Numbered from the stretch's first letter, positions 1 to 7,984 are shown. The stretch is DNA of 34,594 bases from Nitratireductor sp. ZSWI3 (GCF_024655565.1 NZ_JANKOF010000048.1:1-34594), one strand, 5' to 3'. Made by a program: numbers and translations. Notes: a model not told the origin generated them from the sequence alone.

Positions 1-219
1 CCGATCACGGCCGGGCGTCTTCTTTTGTTCCGGCGTTGCAACCCGCCACAACCTGCGCGCAACCCGAGCGTCCGATTGTTCCCGAAATGTTCTTGATCTG
101 ATCGATCAAAACTGCTTCAATGCGGTTGTATTTCGTGATGCAACTCGTGTCAGGGGTGCAGGCGCGCGGGTTCAGGGGATGAAAGATCGCGCGGACGAGG
201 CGCGGCAGGGGGAAGCGAT

Positions 220-1839
220 ATGGTTTCGCGTGTGCGTACGATTGCATTCCAGGGGATCGAGGCCGTTCCGGTCGACGTCCAGATCATGATAGCGCCTGGC
301 AAGATGGGCATGCAGATCGTCGGCCTTGCCGACAAGGCGGTGGCCGAGAGCCGCGAGCGCGTGCAGGCGGCGCTTCATGCCTCCGGTCTGTCGATGCCGC
401 CCAAGAAGGTGACGGTCAATCTGGCTCCCGCCGATCTGCCCAAGGAGGGCAGCCACTATGATCTGCCGATCGCGCTTGGCCTGATGGCGGCGCTGGGAGC
501 GGTCCCCGGCGATGCGCTCGCCGGCTATGTGGTGCTCGGTGAACTCTCGCTCGACGGGACCATTGCCGCCGTCAACGGCGTTTTGCCGGCGGCGATCGGG
601 GCCAATGCCATGGGAAAGGGCCTGATCTGCCCGCATGCCTGCGGTTCCGAGGCGGCCTGGGCCAGCGCCGAGATCGACATTCTGGCGCCGCGCAGCCTGA
701 TCGCGCTCGCCAATCATTTCCGCGGCACGCAGGTGATGAGCCGGCCGGAGCCGGCGATGGGGCCGCCGCCCGGCCAGTGGCCGGATCTGGCCGAGATCAA
801 GGGGCAGGAAACGGCCAAACGTGCCTTGGAGGTGGCGGCCGCAGGCGGCCACAATCTGCTGATGATCGGCCCGCCCGGTGCCGGCAAATCGATGCTGGCG
901 CAACGCCTGCCGTCCATTCTGCCGCCGCTCGCGCCGAAGGAACTGCTGGAAGTCTCGATGATCGCCTCCATCGCCGGCGAGCTGGCCGATGGCAGGCTGA
1001 CGGACCGCAGGCCGTTCCGCGCGCCGCACCATTCGGCCTCCATGGCGGCGATCGTCGGCGGAGGGCTGAGGGCCCGGCCCGGGGAAGCTTCGCTCGCCCA
1101 CCACGGCGTGCTGTTCCTGGACGAGCTGCCGGAATTCACGCCGCAGGTTCTCGATTCCCTGCGACAGCCGTTGGAGACGGCCGAATGCGTCATCGCCCGT
1201 GCCAACCACCGGGTGAGCTACCCGGCGCGCATCCAGCTTATCGCCGCAATGAACCCCTGTCGCTGCGGAATGGCCGGCGAGCCGGGCCATCGGTGTTCCC
1301 GAGGGCCGCGCTGCCAGGCCGATTACCAGGCGCGCATTTCGGGGCCGCTGCTCGATCGCATCGACCTGCGGATCGATGTTCCCGCTGTCACGGCCGGGGA
1401 CCTGATCGGCGTCGGCCGCACGGAACCGAGCGCGACCGTTGCCGCGCGTGTCGCGCGTGCCCGCTCCCTGCAGCAGCAACGCTATGCGGCGGCGGGCCTG
1501 CCCGGCTGGACGACGAACGCCGCCTGCTCGGCGGCGATGATCGAGGAGATCGTCGCCCTCGATGCGGACGGCATCACGCTGATCCGCGATGCGAGCGAAA
1601 AGCTCGGCTTCTCCGCGCGCGCCTATCACCGCGTGCTGAAGGTGGCGCGGACACTGGCGGATCTGGACGAGGCGGAGAAGGTCGGACGCATCCATCTGGC
1701 AGAGGCGATCTCCTACCGCGTGGCCGGTGCACGGATTCGAGGAAAGCCACCTACCGCTTCACAAGTGGCTGCAGGCGGTTCATCTGATGTGCTCCAGCAA
1801 GAAGGGCATCAGCGCTCATCAGCTTCATCGCGTTCTTGA
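220..1839 (+). CDS. comM: ComM/YifB-family Mg-chelatase-like AAA+ ATPase with a replaced C-terminal tail
   Basis: ComM proteins are AAA+ helicases that help integrate transforming DNA by branch migration (family knowledge). The N-terminal Lon-like fold covers about residues 1-170. The AAA+ module has Walker A GPPGAGKS near residue 218, Walker B VLFLDELPEF near 305, and the motif AAMNPCRCG followed by two more Cys near 345-370, typical of the family. A C-terminal Mg-chelatase domain runs to about residue 505. The ATG at 220 follows a GGGGGA ribosome site. The family-like sequence ends at ISYRVAGAR (about base 1735). The last 34 residues are foreign: they are a frame-shifted reading of an IS1595-family transposase scrap. 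Only a handful of native residues seem lost, so the enzyme may still work (inference). Confidence 0.9.
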   Translation: MVSRVRTIAFQGIEAVPVDVQIMIAPGKMGMQIVGLADKAVAESRERVQAALHASGLSMPPKKVTVNLAPADLPKEGSHYDLPIALGLMAALGAVPGDALAGYVVLGELSLDGTIAAVNGVLPAAIGANAMGKGLICPHACGSEAAWASAEIDILAPRSLIALANHFRGTQVMSRPEPAMGPPPGQWPDLAEIKGQETAKRALEVAAAGGHNLLMIGPPGAGKSMLAQRLPSILPPLAPKELLEVSMIASIAGELADGRLTDRRPFRAPHHSASMAAIVGGGLRARPGEASLAHHGVLFLDELPEFTPQVLDSLRQPLETAECVIARANHRVSYPARIQLIAAMNPCRCGMAGEPGHRCSRGPRCQADYQARISGPLLDRIDLRIDVPAVTAGDLIGVGRTEPSATVAARVARARSLQQQRYAAAGLPGWTTNAACSAAMIEEIVALDADGITLIRDASEKLGFSARAYHRVLKVARTLADLDEAEKVGRIHLAEAISYRVAGARIRGKPPTASQVAAGGSSDVLQQEGHQRSSASSRS

Positions 1840-1894
1840 AGTCATTTACAAGAAGGCGTGGTTTCTGGCGCACCGCATTTGGAGAGCTAATTGA
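1736..1894 (+). mobile_element. IS1595-family transposase fragment (remnant)
   Basis: In the frame beginning at 1736, different from that of comM, the DNA reads FEESHLPLHKWLQAVHLM, then KKGISAHQLHRVL, then KKAWFLAHRI before a TGA at 1892-1894. The order 'xLxKWlxAixLm ... sKKGiSaxqLxR ... tyktAWfxxHRIR' is characteristic of the early part of IS1595-family DDE transposases (family knowledge). The upstream zinc-ribbon region and the downstream catalytic domain are both missing, so this is a dead scrap. It overlaps the end of comM and marks the left edge of a lower-GC islet. No terminal inverted repeat or target duplication could be made out. Confidence 0.75.
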
Positions 1895-2193
1895 GGCGAA
1901 GGCAAGTTGCCGTCGCAAGCCGGTCCAACTCTCATTTCCTTTCTGGCGTTTTCGGCAGCCTCGATGAGGGTGAGAAAAATGCGGATTCTTTCAATGAGTT
2001 AGCTGTTTCACAGTGTGTTTCACGAGGGCATCACTGCAACAATTTGATTCGACAGCATTTTTTTGTGAAACACGTTGAAACGGAACCAGAACAATGCTAT
2101 ATGGTGCTTAGGCAGCCATGCGCCGGAACAACCCAAAGCAGTCGCAAGACTTGCAGGCGAGAGATCGCAATTATGGGCCGGGGGGCTGCCGAT
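1895..2193. other. Lower-GC spacer with GTTTCAC-type inverted repeats; no gene recognised
   Basis: This stretch of about 300 bases is clearly richer in A and T than its surroundings. It holds TGTTTCAC at 2004-2011 and again at 2016-2023, and the inverted form GTGAAACA at 2065-2072. Taken as GTGTTTCAC (2015-2023) and GTGAAACAC (2065-2073), the last pair is a perfect 9-bp inverted repeat. Short open frames exist (for example from ATG 2118) but none resembles a known protein or has a good ribosome site. It is probably leftover mobile DNA between the transposase scrap and the DUF3800 gene. Confidence 0.4.
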
Positions 2194-2991
2194 CTATTTC
2201 CAGACTTCAAGCATTTTCTGCTGCTGTGAATTCAGCCCGCAATCGTCATGCGTCGGCACTAGTTTTACGCCATAGCTTAGATAATTCTTCTTCCGATTGT
2301 ATGTGATGGGTTTCAGCGTCTCCGCGTATCGCGGTTCGCAATTTCCGTAGCGGTCCGGTTCAAAACCCGCCGCAAAAGCTGAAGCAATGGCGTCGGCTAA
2401 TTGCAGGCTAGCGCTTCGACTATGGTCCGAAGCTGTAACGGCATCAATGTCGATAACCGGCCAATGGATTCGGACTTCACCTGACTCGTCGGCTTTTAGG
2501 CGCTCAAGATATGATTGGAATTCGTCATACTGCATTCCACCACGTCGAGAGAACGTAATTGCTACCCGCCCGTCTCCTTCGGGGGCATTGGGCCGGTGAT
2601 CCCGGCAGAGCCAGGAAAGGCGCTCAATTAGATAACGTGTCATATAGAAGTAGAGCTGGTTCTTGTCGGTGTAGACTCCTTCTGGAATGGGCTCTTTTGC
2701 AGCTAATACGCTTATCGCACGTAAGGGCTTTGTCGCGATGGTTTGCACAGTTGCAAGCTTCTGGCCGTGACTAAGCTTCGCGAAGTGAAGGATACGGGAT
2801 TTCCGCTCCGGCATCTTGGCGCAAATCTCATCGCGCCAACGTACTGCGTCGAGAGTATGCGTCTTGCGAAAAAGACAGGCGGAAATGACCAGCCATTTTG
2901 ATGAGCCGCCTGCATTGCCTACGTCTCGAAATGGTTTGTTCAGGCCGTCATCGCCGGACTCATCGATAAATGCTAAATAGGTGTGGGGCAT
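2194..2991 (-). CDS. DUF3800 domain-containing protein
   Basis: The protein has 265 residues. It opens with the signature FIDESGDDG (D10, E11, D14), and near residue 205 has QLADAIASAF, the second conserved DUF3800 motif. The pattern of acidic residues has suggested a nuclease-like fold for the family, but its function is not established; members are common in islands and prophages. It lies in lower-GC DNA between a transposase scrap and the conserved chromosome. The ATG at 2991 puts the signature at the N-terminus as in relatives. It is divergent from a small gene starting at 3006, only 14 bp away, so each promoter would have to lie inside the other gene or in this tiny gap. The gene looks complete. 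Confidence 0.75.
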   Translation of the reverse strand: MPHTYLAFIDESGDDGLNKPFRDVGNAGGSSKWLVISACLFRKTHTLDAVRWRDEICAKMPERKSRILHFAKLSHGQKLATVQTIATKPLRAISVLAAKEPIPEGVYTDKNQLYFYMTRYLIERLSWLCRDHRPNAPEGDGRVAITFSRRGGMQYDEFQSYLERLKADESGEVRIHWPVIDIDAVTASDHSRSASLQLADAIASAFAAGFEPDRYGNCEPRYAETLKPITYNRKKNYLSYGVKLVPTHDDCGLNSQQQKMLEVWK

Positions 2992-3005
2992 GATAGGGTC
3001 GCATT

Positions 3006-3596
3006 ATGACCGATGAGAAATCAAAAAAGCAACTAGACAAGTTCCGCGAGGCCGCCTGCGAACTGGAGACCGACCAGTCAGAGGAAGCCTTTGACTGGAT
3101 CGTGAAGAAGGTGGCGGAGAAGCGGCCACCGAAGGACGAGAAGGTAAGCTGCTCCCCTGATGCGCCGAGCAGATCAGGACGCCGTGCACGGCGATGGTGT
3201 CGGCGCATGCTTGCCGCCAAAGGGCATGACGACCTCGGCAAACATCTGCGCAGCATTCCGCTGCCCGGAACGGGCCGATTGCGGAGCGCTCCGCTACTGG
3301 CTGACCGCACCGACCACGGGAGCGTTGTCGGCGCGCAGGCTCACCCAGTGGCCGGTGTTGTTGCTCGCCTGCCGCTTGAGATAGCGGTAGTTCGTGGCGG
3401 TCCACAGCTTCACGGCATCGGTCAGATTGTCGAGCACGAAGTCGCCGCGATCGGTCCTGACGGTCAGCACCGCATGCCCTTCGCCGTCCGGCTTGCGCAC
3501 GACGGTAATCAGGAGATTGGAAAGGGACACCCCGCTGCGGCTGAGGGCGCGTCGCTTTTCAAGAACATAGTCTTCGCAATCGCCGACACCGGTTGA
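3006..3596 (+). CDS. Small charged protein divergent from the DUF3800 gene; only the N-terminus looks native
   Basis: The first 46 codons (3006-3143) encode a highly charged, helical-looking segment: MTDEKSKKQLDKF, a patch rich in Glu and Asp, then FDWIVKKVAEKRPPKDEK. AGGG lies 7 nt before the ATG. I recall small proteins of this kind beside DUF3800 genes in other rhizobia, usually under 100 residues; that is memory, not a search. From about base 3144 the composition changes to Arg-rich, GC-driven sequence, and from 3294 the frame is simply antisense to the cysteine protease gene. I therefore read this as a truncated gene joined to foreign DNA at the right edge of the islet. Bases 3144-3293 hold nothing I recognise. 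Confidence 0.4.
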   Translation: MTDEKSKKQLDKFREAACELETDQSEEAFDWIVKKVAEKRPPKDEKVSCSPDAPSRSGRRARRWCRRMLAAKGHDDLGKHLRSIPLPGTGRLRSAPLLADRTDHGSVVGAQAHPVAGVVARLPLEIAVVRGGPQLHGIGQIVEHEVAAIGPDGQHRMPFAVRLAHDGNQEIGKGHPAAAEGASLFKNIVFAIADTG

Positions 3597-3914
3597 GGGA
3601 AACGTCCACACCTCCTCCTGGCCATAGATGTCGATGTCGTTCATCGGCTTGATGGCGCGGTTGATCGTGCTGTTGACGGAAACGAGCTTTTCCCAGAGCG
3701 CCTTGGTCATTCTCTCGGGCCCGGTATCGCGTATGCGCACCGAGCATTCGCCGGGATTGGCCTTGCAGAACTCGTAATGGCCGATCGGCTGGGACGTCAG
3801 CCCGCCGATCGTCATCAGATTGTCCGCAGACGCGGGTACCGCGCTCCAGACAATCGCCATCCATAGGCACAATAATCCCCGGTTGCGGAAGACACCCCGC
3901 CAAGCAGCCATCAT
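3294..3914 (-). CDS. Transglutaminase-like cysteine protease (BTLCP family, DUF920), exported
   Basis: The 206-residue protein has a signal peptide (hydrophobic core about 12-27, cleavage probably after ASA at 28-30), so it should act in the periplasm or outside. The family's catalytic triad is visible: C113 in GVGDCEDYVLEKR, H147 in GEGHAVLTV, and D162 in FVLDNL. BTLCPs are predicted bacterial transglutaminase-like cysteine proteinases; in some bacteria relatives (LapG) cut surface adhesins under cyclic-di-GMP control, but no LapD-like partner is seen here, so that role is not implied. Two ATGs (3914 and 3911) are possible, with GGGGAG upstream. The 3' end lies next to the islet junction and looks complete. 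Confidence 0.85.
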   Translation of the reverse strand: MMAAWRGVFRNRGLLCLWMAIVWSAVPASADNLMTIGGLTSQPIGHYEFCKANPGECSVRIRDTGPERMTKALWEKLVSVNSTINRAIKPMNDIDIYGQEEVWTFPSTGVGDCEDYVLEKRRALSRSGVSLSNLLITVVRKPDGEGHAVLTVRTDRGDFVLDNLTDAVKLWTATNYRYLKRQASNNTGHWVSLRADNAPVVGAVSQ

Positions 3915-3947
3915 GCCACTCCCCGCTTCTTTCTATCGTTAATGAAA

Positions 3948-3976
3948 CGTTAAGAAAGGGAGTGGGCCGCTGTCAA
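3948..3976 (-). promoter_or_regulatory. Candidate sigma-70 promoter of the cysteine protease gene
   Basis: On the minus strand TTGACA (3976-3971), a 17-bp spacer and TTAACG (3953-3948) lie about 35 bp before the start codon. The -35 box is perfect and the spacing is ideal; the -10 box is weak. Confidence 0.4.
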
Positions 3977-4084
3977 TTGCCACGCCGGCAAACTTATCAA
4001 GATGGTTACCGTGCCTACCGCAAAAGGAGGAGTTTCACGGCTGGCTGTTGCTGAAATGCAAGGGTTGGACGCTGCTCCCGGGGA

Positions 4085-5521
4085 TCAGGCCGGCTTGCGC
4101 CCGCCCCGCCGCACCGTCGGCGCTTTCCCGGTCGGCCTCCCCTTGGGCGGGGTGCGGGCGGGCTTCGGGCTGGCGGCGACCGGCTTCGATGCTGTCTGGC
4201 CGGTGGCTGGTGCGACTGGTGCGGCCGGTGCGGCCTCGGCGGTGGCCGGAGCCGAGGGTGCCGTCGCGGCGGGCGCCGCCGCCCCGGCCTTCCTGCCGGG
4301 ATTGCTGCGCATGAAGTCCAGGATGCGCGGTGCGATCTCGGAGCGGAAACGCGACCCGTTGAAGACGCCGTAATGGCCGACGGTGGGCTGCAGATAATGG
4401 TGGCGCATCTCGGCGGGGATGTTCACGCACAAATCGTGGGCCGCCCTGGTCTGCCCGACGCCGGAGATATCGTCGTTCTCGCCTTCCACCGTCAGCAGCG
4501 CGACACGGCGGATCGCCGCCGGGTCGACCGGCTCGCCCCGGTGCTTCATCTGCCCTTTCGGCAGGTCGTGGCGGATGAACACGGTCTCGACCGTCTGCAG
4601 ATAGAACTCGCCGGTCAGGTCCATCACGGCCAGATATTCGTCGTAGAAGTCGCGATGCTTCTCGGCCGAGTCGCCGTCGTTCTTCACCAGATGCATGAAG
4701 AAGTCCTTGTGGGCGGTGATGTGGCGGTCGAGATTCATGCTCATGAAGCCGGAAAGCTGCAGGAAGCCGGGATAGACCACACGCATGAAGCCCGGGTTGG
4801 GCCACGGCACCGGCATCACGGCGTTCTCGCGGAACCACTCTATGCCTTTCTCTTCCGCCAGCTTGTTGACGGCGGTGGGGTTCTGGCGTGTGTCGATCGG
4901 GCCGCCCATCAGCGTCATGCTGGCCGGCACCGCATCGTCGCCGCGCGCTTCCATCAGCGCGACCGCCGCGAGAACCGGCACGGAAGGCTGGCAGACCGCC
5001 ATCACATGCGTGTCCGGGCCGAGATGCTGAAGGATCTCGATGATGTAGTCGATATAGCTGTCGAGATCGAAAGAGCCATCGGACAGCGGAACCGTGCGGG
5101 CATCCGCCCAGTCGGTGATGTAGACGTCCGCGTAGGGCAGCATCGTTTCCACCGTGCCGCGCAAAAGGGTGGCATAGTGGCCGGACATCGGGGCGACCAT
5201 CAGGATCTTCGGGCCGCGCCGGGCCGCCGCAGGCAGGTCGCGCTTGAAATGGATCACATCGCAAAAGGGCTGCGACCAGACGATCTGCTCGCGCACCGCG
5301 ACGCGCACACCATTGACGCTGGTCTCGGTTAGGCCGAACTCCGGCTTGGTGTAGCGGCGCGTGCTGCGTTCGAAGAGTTCTGCGGCGGCCGCCAGCGAGC
5401 GGCCGAAAAACGTCTGCGCGAAAGGGTTCAACGGATTGCTGTAAAAAAGCCGCACGGCATCGGCATAGGCCCGTGCCGGCTGTAAGGCCGCATGGTTGAA
5501 TTCATAGAGCTGATAATACAT
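4085..5521 (-). CDS. phaZ: Intracellular polyhydroxyalkanoate depolymerase
   Basis: The enzyme breaks down stored polyhydroxybutyrate granules in the cytoplasm. The 478-residue protein matches the intracellular PhaZ family: N-terminal MYYQLYEFNHAAL, nucleophile Cys177 in VCQPSVPVL (intracellular depolymerases use Cys instead of the usual Ser), then an acid in VEGENDDISG and a His in TVGHYGVFNG. The start at 5521 is preferred over the in-frame ATG at 5602 because AGGA lies 12-15 nt upstream and family members begin MYYQLYE. The last 70 or so residues are an Ala/Pro-rich, then Lys/Arg-rich low-complexity tail ending in RRGGRKPA, beyond the catalytic domain. It may aid granule or nucleic-acid binding (inference). 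Confidence 0.9.
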   Translation of the reverse strand: MYYQLYEFNHAALQPARAYADAVRLFYSNPLNPFAQTFFGRSLAAAAELFERSTRRYTKPEFGLTETSVNGVRVAVREQIVWSQPFCDVIHFKRDLPAAARRGPKILMVAPMSGHYATLLRGTVETMLPYADVYITDWADARTVPLSDGSFDLDSYIDYIIEILQHLGPDTHVMAVCQPSVPVLAAVALMEARGDDAVPASMTLMGGPIDTRQNPTAVNKLAEEKGIEWFRENAVMPVPWPNPGFMRVVYPGFLQLSGFMSMNLDRHITAHKDFFMHLVKNDGDSAEKHRDFYDEYLAVMDLTGEFYLQTVETVFIRHDLPKGQMKHRGEPVDPAAIRRVALLTVEGENDDISGVGQTRAAHDLCVNIPAEMRHHYLQPTVGHYGVFNGSRFRSEIAPRILDFMRSNPGRKAGAAAPAATAPSAPATAEAAPAAPVAPATGQTASKPVAASPKPARTPPKGRPTGKAPTVRRGGRKPA

Positions 5522-5665
5522 CGCCTGATTTTCCTGGACCGACCCTCGCTCAGGCTTGCGCCGCATGGCGGGCCGGAAGCGCGGCGGCAAAGCCTTGGTC
5601 ATTCTTCGGCCACCAGACTAAACGACTTTTGCTGCGTTGCAATAGAAGGGCGACATCCCGTATCG

Positions 5666-5680
5666 TCGGCACTGTGCCGA
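5666..5680. promoter_or_regulatory. Perfect palindrome upstream of phaZ
   Basis: TCGGCAC-T-GTGCCGA is a perfect 7-bp inverted repeat with a 1-bp centre. It lies between the end of the GNAT gene and the start of phaZ, 145 bp before the latter's start. It could be a regulator site or a short hairpin after the GNAT gene; no T-run follows on the minus strand. Confidence 0.3.
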
Positions 5681-5700
5681 GCGATGCAAGAAGTTGTTTC

Positions 5701-6246
5701 TTATGAGCTTTTTGGCTTCGATGCCGGCGTTTGTCTGTTGCGACGCAGCATCAAAACCCGCGTTTCGGCATCGATCCCCAAGGGAATCTCCGCATGGAAT
5801 CGCTGTTTCAGCGCGTCGGGAGCCTGTTCGACCGTCAGCTCGACAAAGCCATGGCGGGCATAGAATGGCGCATTGAAGGGAACGTCGCGGAAGGTGCTGA
5901 GGGAGACGCCGGCAAAACGCAGCGCGCGGCTCTCCGCGATGGCCGCGGCAAGCAGGGCGGCTCCGAGGCCGCGCCGCCCGTGCGCCGGATCGACGGAGAG
6001 TTCCTTGAGATGCAGGAAAGCGCCGACAGGGCCGGCAATCGCAAAGCCGACCGGCCCTTTGCTGCGGTGTTCGACGACGAAGGTCCGGTTGGCGCGCGCC
6101 AGGCGGTCGAAGGCCGCGGGCTCCATCGCCGGGGTGGCTGCAATCGAGGCATGCCCATGCGCGGCAAAGAGCTGCGCGGCGCGCGCTTCAACGGCCGCCA
6201 GGGCGGCGGCATCTCCCGTCCGGTATGAGCGAATGGCGTATGGCAT
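5701..6246 (-). CDS. GNAT-family N-acetyltransferase
   Basis: The 181-residue protein has the GNAT acetyl-CoA fold: beta strand 4 in HLKELSVDPAHGRRGLGAALL, with the pyrophosphate-binding R/Q-x-x-G-x-G/A pattern as RRGLGA, and a C-terminal FYARHGFVEL, where relatives carry the loop and strand that complete the acetyl-CoA site. The substrate cannot be told from the sequence. I chose MPYAIRSY at 6246 because the fold begins there; an in-frame ATG at 6333 would add a basic stretch encoded by an intergenic repeat. The ribosome site is weak. The gene is on the same strand as its neighbours but separated from DUF1330 by repeat DNA, so it is probably its own unit. Confidence 0.8.
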   Translation of the reverse strand: MPYAIRSYRTGDAAALAAVEARAAQLFAAHGHASIAATPAMEPAAFDRLARANRTFVVEHRSKGPVGFAIAGPVGAFLHLKELSVDPAHGRRGLGAALLAAAIAESRALRFAGVSLSTFRDVPFNAPFYARHGFVELTVEQAPDALKQRFHAEIPLGIDAETRVLMLRRNRQTPASKPKSS

Positions 6247-6303
6247 CAGGCGGTCAGGCGGAAACACCGGACGTCCGCATGAGTGCGGAAAGATAAGAAG
6301 ATT

Positions 6304-6357
6304 GCGCGTCCTTGTGCGTCCGGAAGGGCGCACGGGCTCCCGTCGGGCAGGGACGGG
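6304..6357. repeat. Degenerate copy of the TACAGCGCCGTGCG repeat plus a hairpin
   Basis: Bases 6304-6336 (GCGTCCTTGTGCGTCCGGA and on to GGGCGCACGG) match, in reverse orientation, the rhizobial palindromic repeat found better preserved at 22921 and 13602. Next to it, 6339-6357 forms CCCGTC-N7-GACGGG just after the DUF1330 stop codon and could act as a weak terminator for the minus-strand operon; there is no T-run. Confidence 0.5.
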
Positions 6358-6360
6358 TGA

Positions 6361-6654
6361 TCAATCCGCGATACCCTCGACGATCAGCATATCGGCTTCG
6401 GCGACGGTCGCGCGGATCGCTTTCGCCGCCTGGTATTCGGGCGAATTGTAGCATTCCCGCGCGGCCTCCAGCGAGGGAAACTCGATCACCACGTTGCGGG
6501 CGCGGCCGATGCCCTCGAAGCTTTCCCAATTGCCGCCGCGCGCCAGAAACCGCGCGCCATAGCGCTCGAAAGCGGGCTTTGCCGTCGCTACATAATCCTT
6601 GTAGCGCTCGGGGTCGCGCACATCGACATGAGCGATCCAGTATCCCTTGGGCAT
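6361..6654 (-). CDS. DUF1330 family protein
   Basis: This 97-residue protein starts MPKGYWIAHVDVRDPERY and holds the family's ferredoxin-like (dimeric alpha/beta barrel) pattern: FERYGARFLARGG, VVIEFPSLEAARECYNSPEY and AKAIRATVAEADMLIVEG. DUF1330 proteins have no settled function. AAGGAGGGAAGG precedes the ATG, a strong ribosome site. It lies 38 bp downstream of pyrF on the same strand and is probably the last gene of an FMN reductase-pyrF-DUF1330 operon. Confidence 0.85.
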   Translation of the reverse strand: MPKGYWIAHVDVRDPERYKDYVATAKPAFERYGARFLARGGNWESFEGIGRARNVVIEFPSLEAARECYNSPEYQAAKAIRATVAEADMLIVEGIAD

Positions 6655-6692
6655 CCTTCCCTCCTTCTTTCCATGCTTCCGGCGGCCTTTGG

Positions 6693-7391
6693 CTATCCGG
6701 CCGCCGCCATCTCGTTGAGGATGGCGAGTGCCGCTGCCTTCGGATCGTCCGCCGCAATGATCGGCCTGGCCACCACCAGATGCGTGCTGCCGGCGCGGAT
6801 CGCTTCCCCAGGGGTCATCACGCGCTTCTGGTCGCCATGGTCGGCACCGGCCGGGCGGATGCCCGGCGTCACCAGAGCCATCTCCGGCCCCGCCAGCGCG
6901 CGCACCTCCGCAACCTCGGTCGAGGCGCAGACGATGCCGCCCATGCCGGCGTCGCGCGCCTGGCGGGCGCGCATCACCACGAGCTCCCGCGCGCCGCAGG
7001 CATAACCGGCCTCCTTCAGGTCGGTGTCGTCCATCGAGGTCAGCACCGTCACGCCAAGCAGGGTCAGGCCGGAGCCCTCGGCGGCCTTCACCGCCGCGCG
7101 CATCGCCTTCGGATAGGCGTGGATGGTGAGCATGGTCATGCCCATGCGGGCGATGTTTTCGACACCCTTCGCCACCGTGTTGTCGATGTCGAGAAGCTTC
7201 ATGTCGAGAAAGATCTTCTTGCCTGCGCCGGCGAGCTCGCGGGCGAAGCTCAGCCCGCCGGCAAAGGCGAGCTGATGGCCGATCTTGTAGAACGAGACCG
7301 TATCACCGAGAGCCGCCACGATCCGGTCGGCATCGGTCAGCGTCGGCACGTCGAGCCCGACGATCAGCCGGTCGCGTATCGTGTCCGCCAT
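6693..7391 (-). CDS. pyrF: Orotidine 5'-phosphate decarboxylase
   Basis: PyrF makes UMP from OMP, the last step of de novo pyrimidine synthesis, in the cytoplasm. The 232-residue protein has LIVGLDVPT, the catalytic [11 protein letters not shown] (the D-x-K-x-x-D charge network), and the phosphate-binding VTPGIRP and HLVVARPII near the C-terminus. Two in-frame ATGs lie 6 bp apart. GGAGG is 7 nt from the second (7391) but only 1 nt from the first (7397), so 7391 is chosen. The gap to the upstream FMN reductase stop is 2 bp, pointing to translational coupling. Confidence 0.95.
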   Translation of the reverse strand: MADTIRDRLIVGLDVPTLTDADRIVAALGDTVSFYKIGHQLAFAGGLSFARELAGAGKKIFLDMKLLDIDNTVAKGVENIARMGMTMLTIHAYPKAMRAAVKAAEGSGLTLLGVTVLTSMDDTDLKEAGYACGARELVVMRARQARDAGMGGIVCASTEVAEVRALAGPEMALVTPGIRPAGADHGDQKRVMTPGEAIRAGSTHLVVARPIIAADDPKAAALAILNEMAAAG

Positions 7392-7393
7392 GG

Positions 7394-7984
7394 TCATGCC
7401 TCCACCCGCATGGACAGCAGTTTCGCCCGTTCGATCACCGCGCGGCAGACGCCTTCCATCATGCCCCGCAGGCGCTCTTCCTTGAAGTTTCCATCCGCGT
7501 CGAAAGCCTCCTGGGCACGCGGCACCGAACATTGCGGCGTGACGATCTCCGCACGGCAGTTCATGAGAACCGCGCGCAGATGATAGAGCCCGCGTATGCC
7601 GGCGAAATTGCCGTCGGAGGAGGAGCAGAGGCCCACCACCTTGCCGACCCACGGGCGCAGGGGCTTGCCCTCGTCCTTGGACAGGCGGCTGATCCAGTCG
7701 ATCGTGTTCTTGAGCAATGGCGGGATCGAGGCGTTGTATTCCGGGCTGCAGATCAGCACGCCGTCATGGGCGGCGATCAGCCGGCCGAGCCGGTAGGCGT
7801 TTTCCGGAACGCCTTTTTCCTTCTCCAGATCCTGGTCCATGATCGGCAGCGGGTAATCCGCCAGCGAGATGCGGGTCACCTCGGCCCCCTGCTGCGCCAG
7901 CTCCTTCATAGCCGCATCGGCGGTCTGTCCGCTGTAGGCGCCGGTGCGGATCGATCCGGCAAAGACCAGGATTCTGGGGGTCAT
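7394..7984 (-). CDS. NADPH-dependent FMN reductase (ChrR/azoreductase-like flavoprotein)
   Basis: The 196-residue flavodoxin-like protein has the FMN phosphate loop GSIRTGAYS (residues 10-18) and the signature [12 protein letters not shown] near residue 80, followed by KNTIDWISR. Relatives use NAD(P)H and FMN to reduce quinones, chromate or azo compounds; the natural substrate is usually unclear. AGGAG lies 10 nt before the ATG. It is the first gene of a probable three-gene operon with pyrF and DUF1330. A three-fold inverted repeat lies 37-59 bp upstream and probably controls it. Confidence 0.88.
   Translation of the reverse strand: MTPRILVFAGSIRTGAYSGQTADAAMKELAQQGAEVTRISLADYPLPIMDQDLEKEKGVPENAYRLGRLIAAHDGVLICSPEYNASIPPLLKNTIDWISRLSKDEGKPLRPWVGKVVGLCSSSDGNFAGIRGLYHLRAVLMNCRAEIVTPQCSVPRAQEAFDADGNFKEERLRGMMEGVCRAVIERAKLLSMRVEA

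Noticed and set aside
1-219. Gene or known element upstream of comM
   Set aside because: Only short frames without ribosome sites or domains. TTGATC-TGATCGATCAA near 93-109 is palindromic but unremarkable.
3144-3293. Possible transposase remnant between the small gene and the cysteine protease
   Set aside because: All frames were read and none shows a recognisable motif; it remains unassigned DNA at the islet edge.
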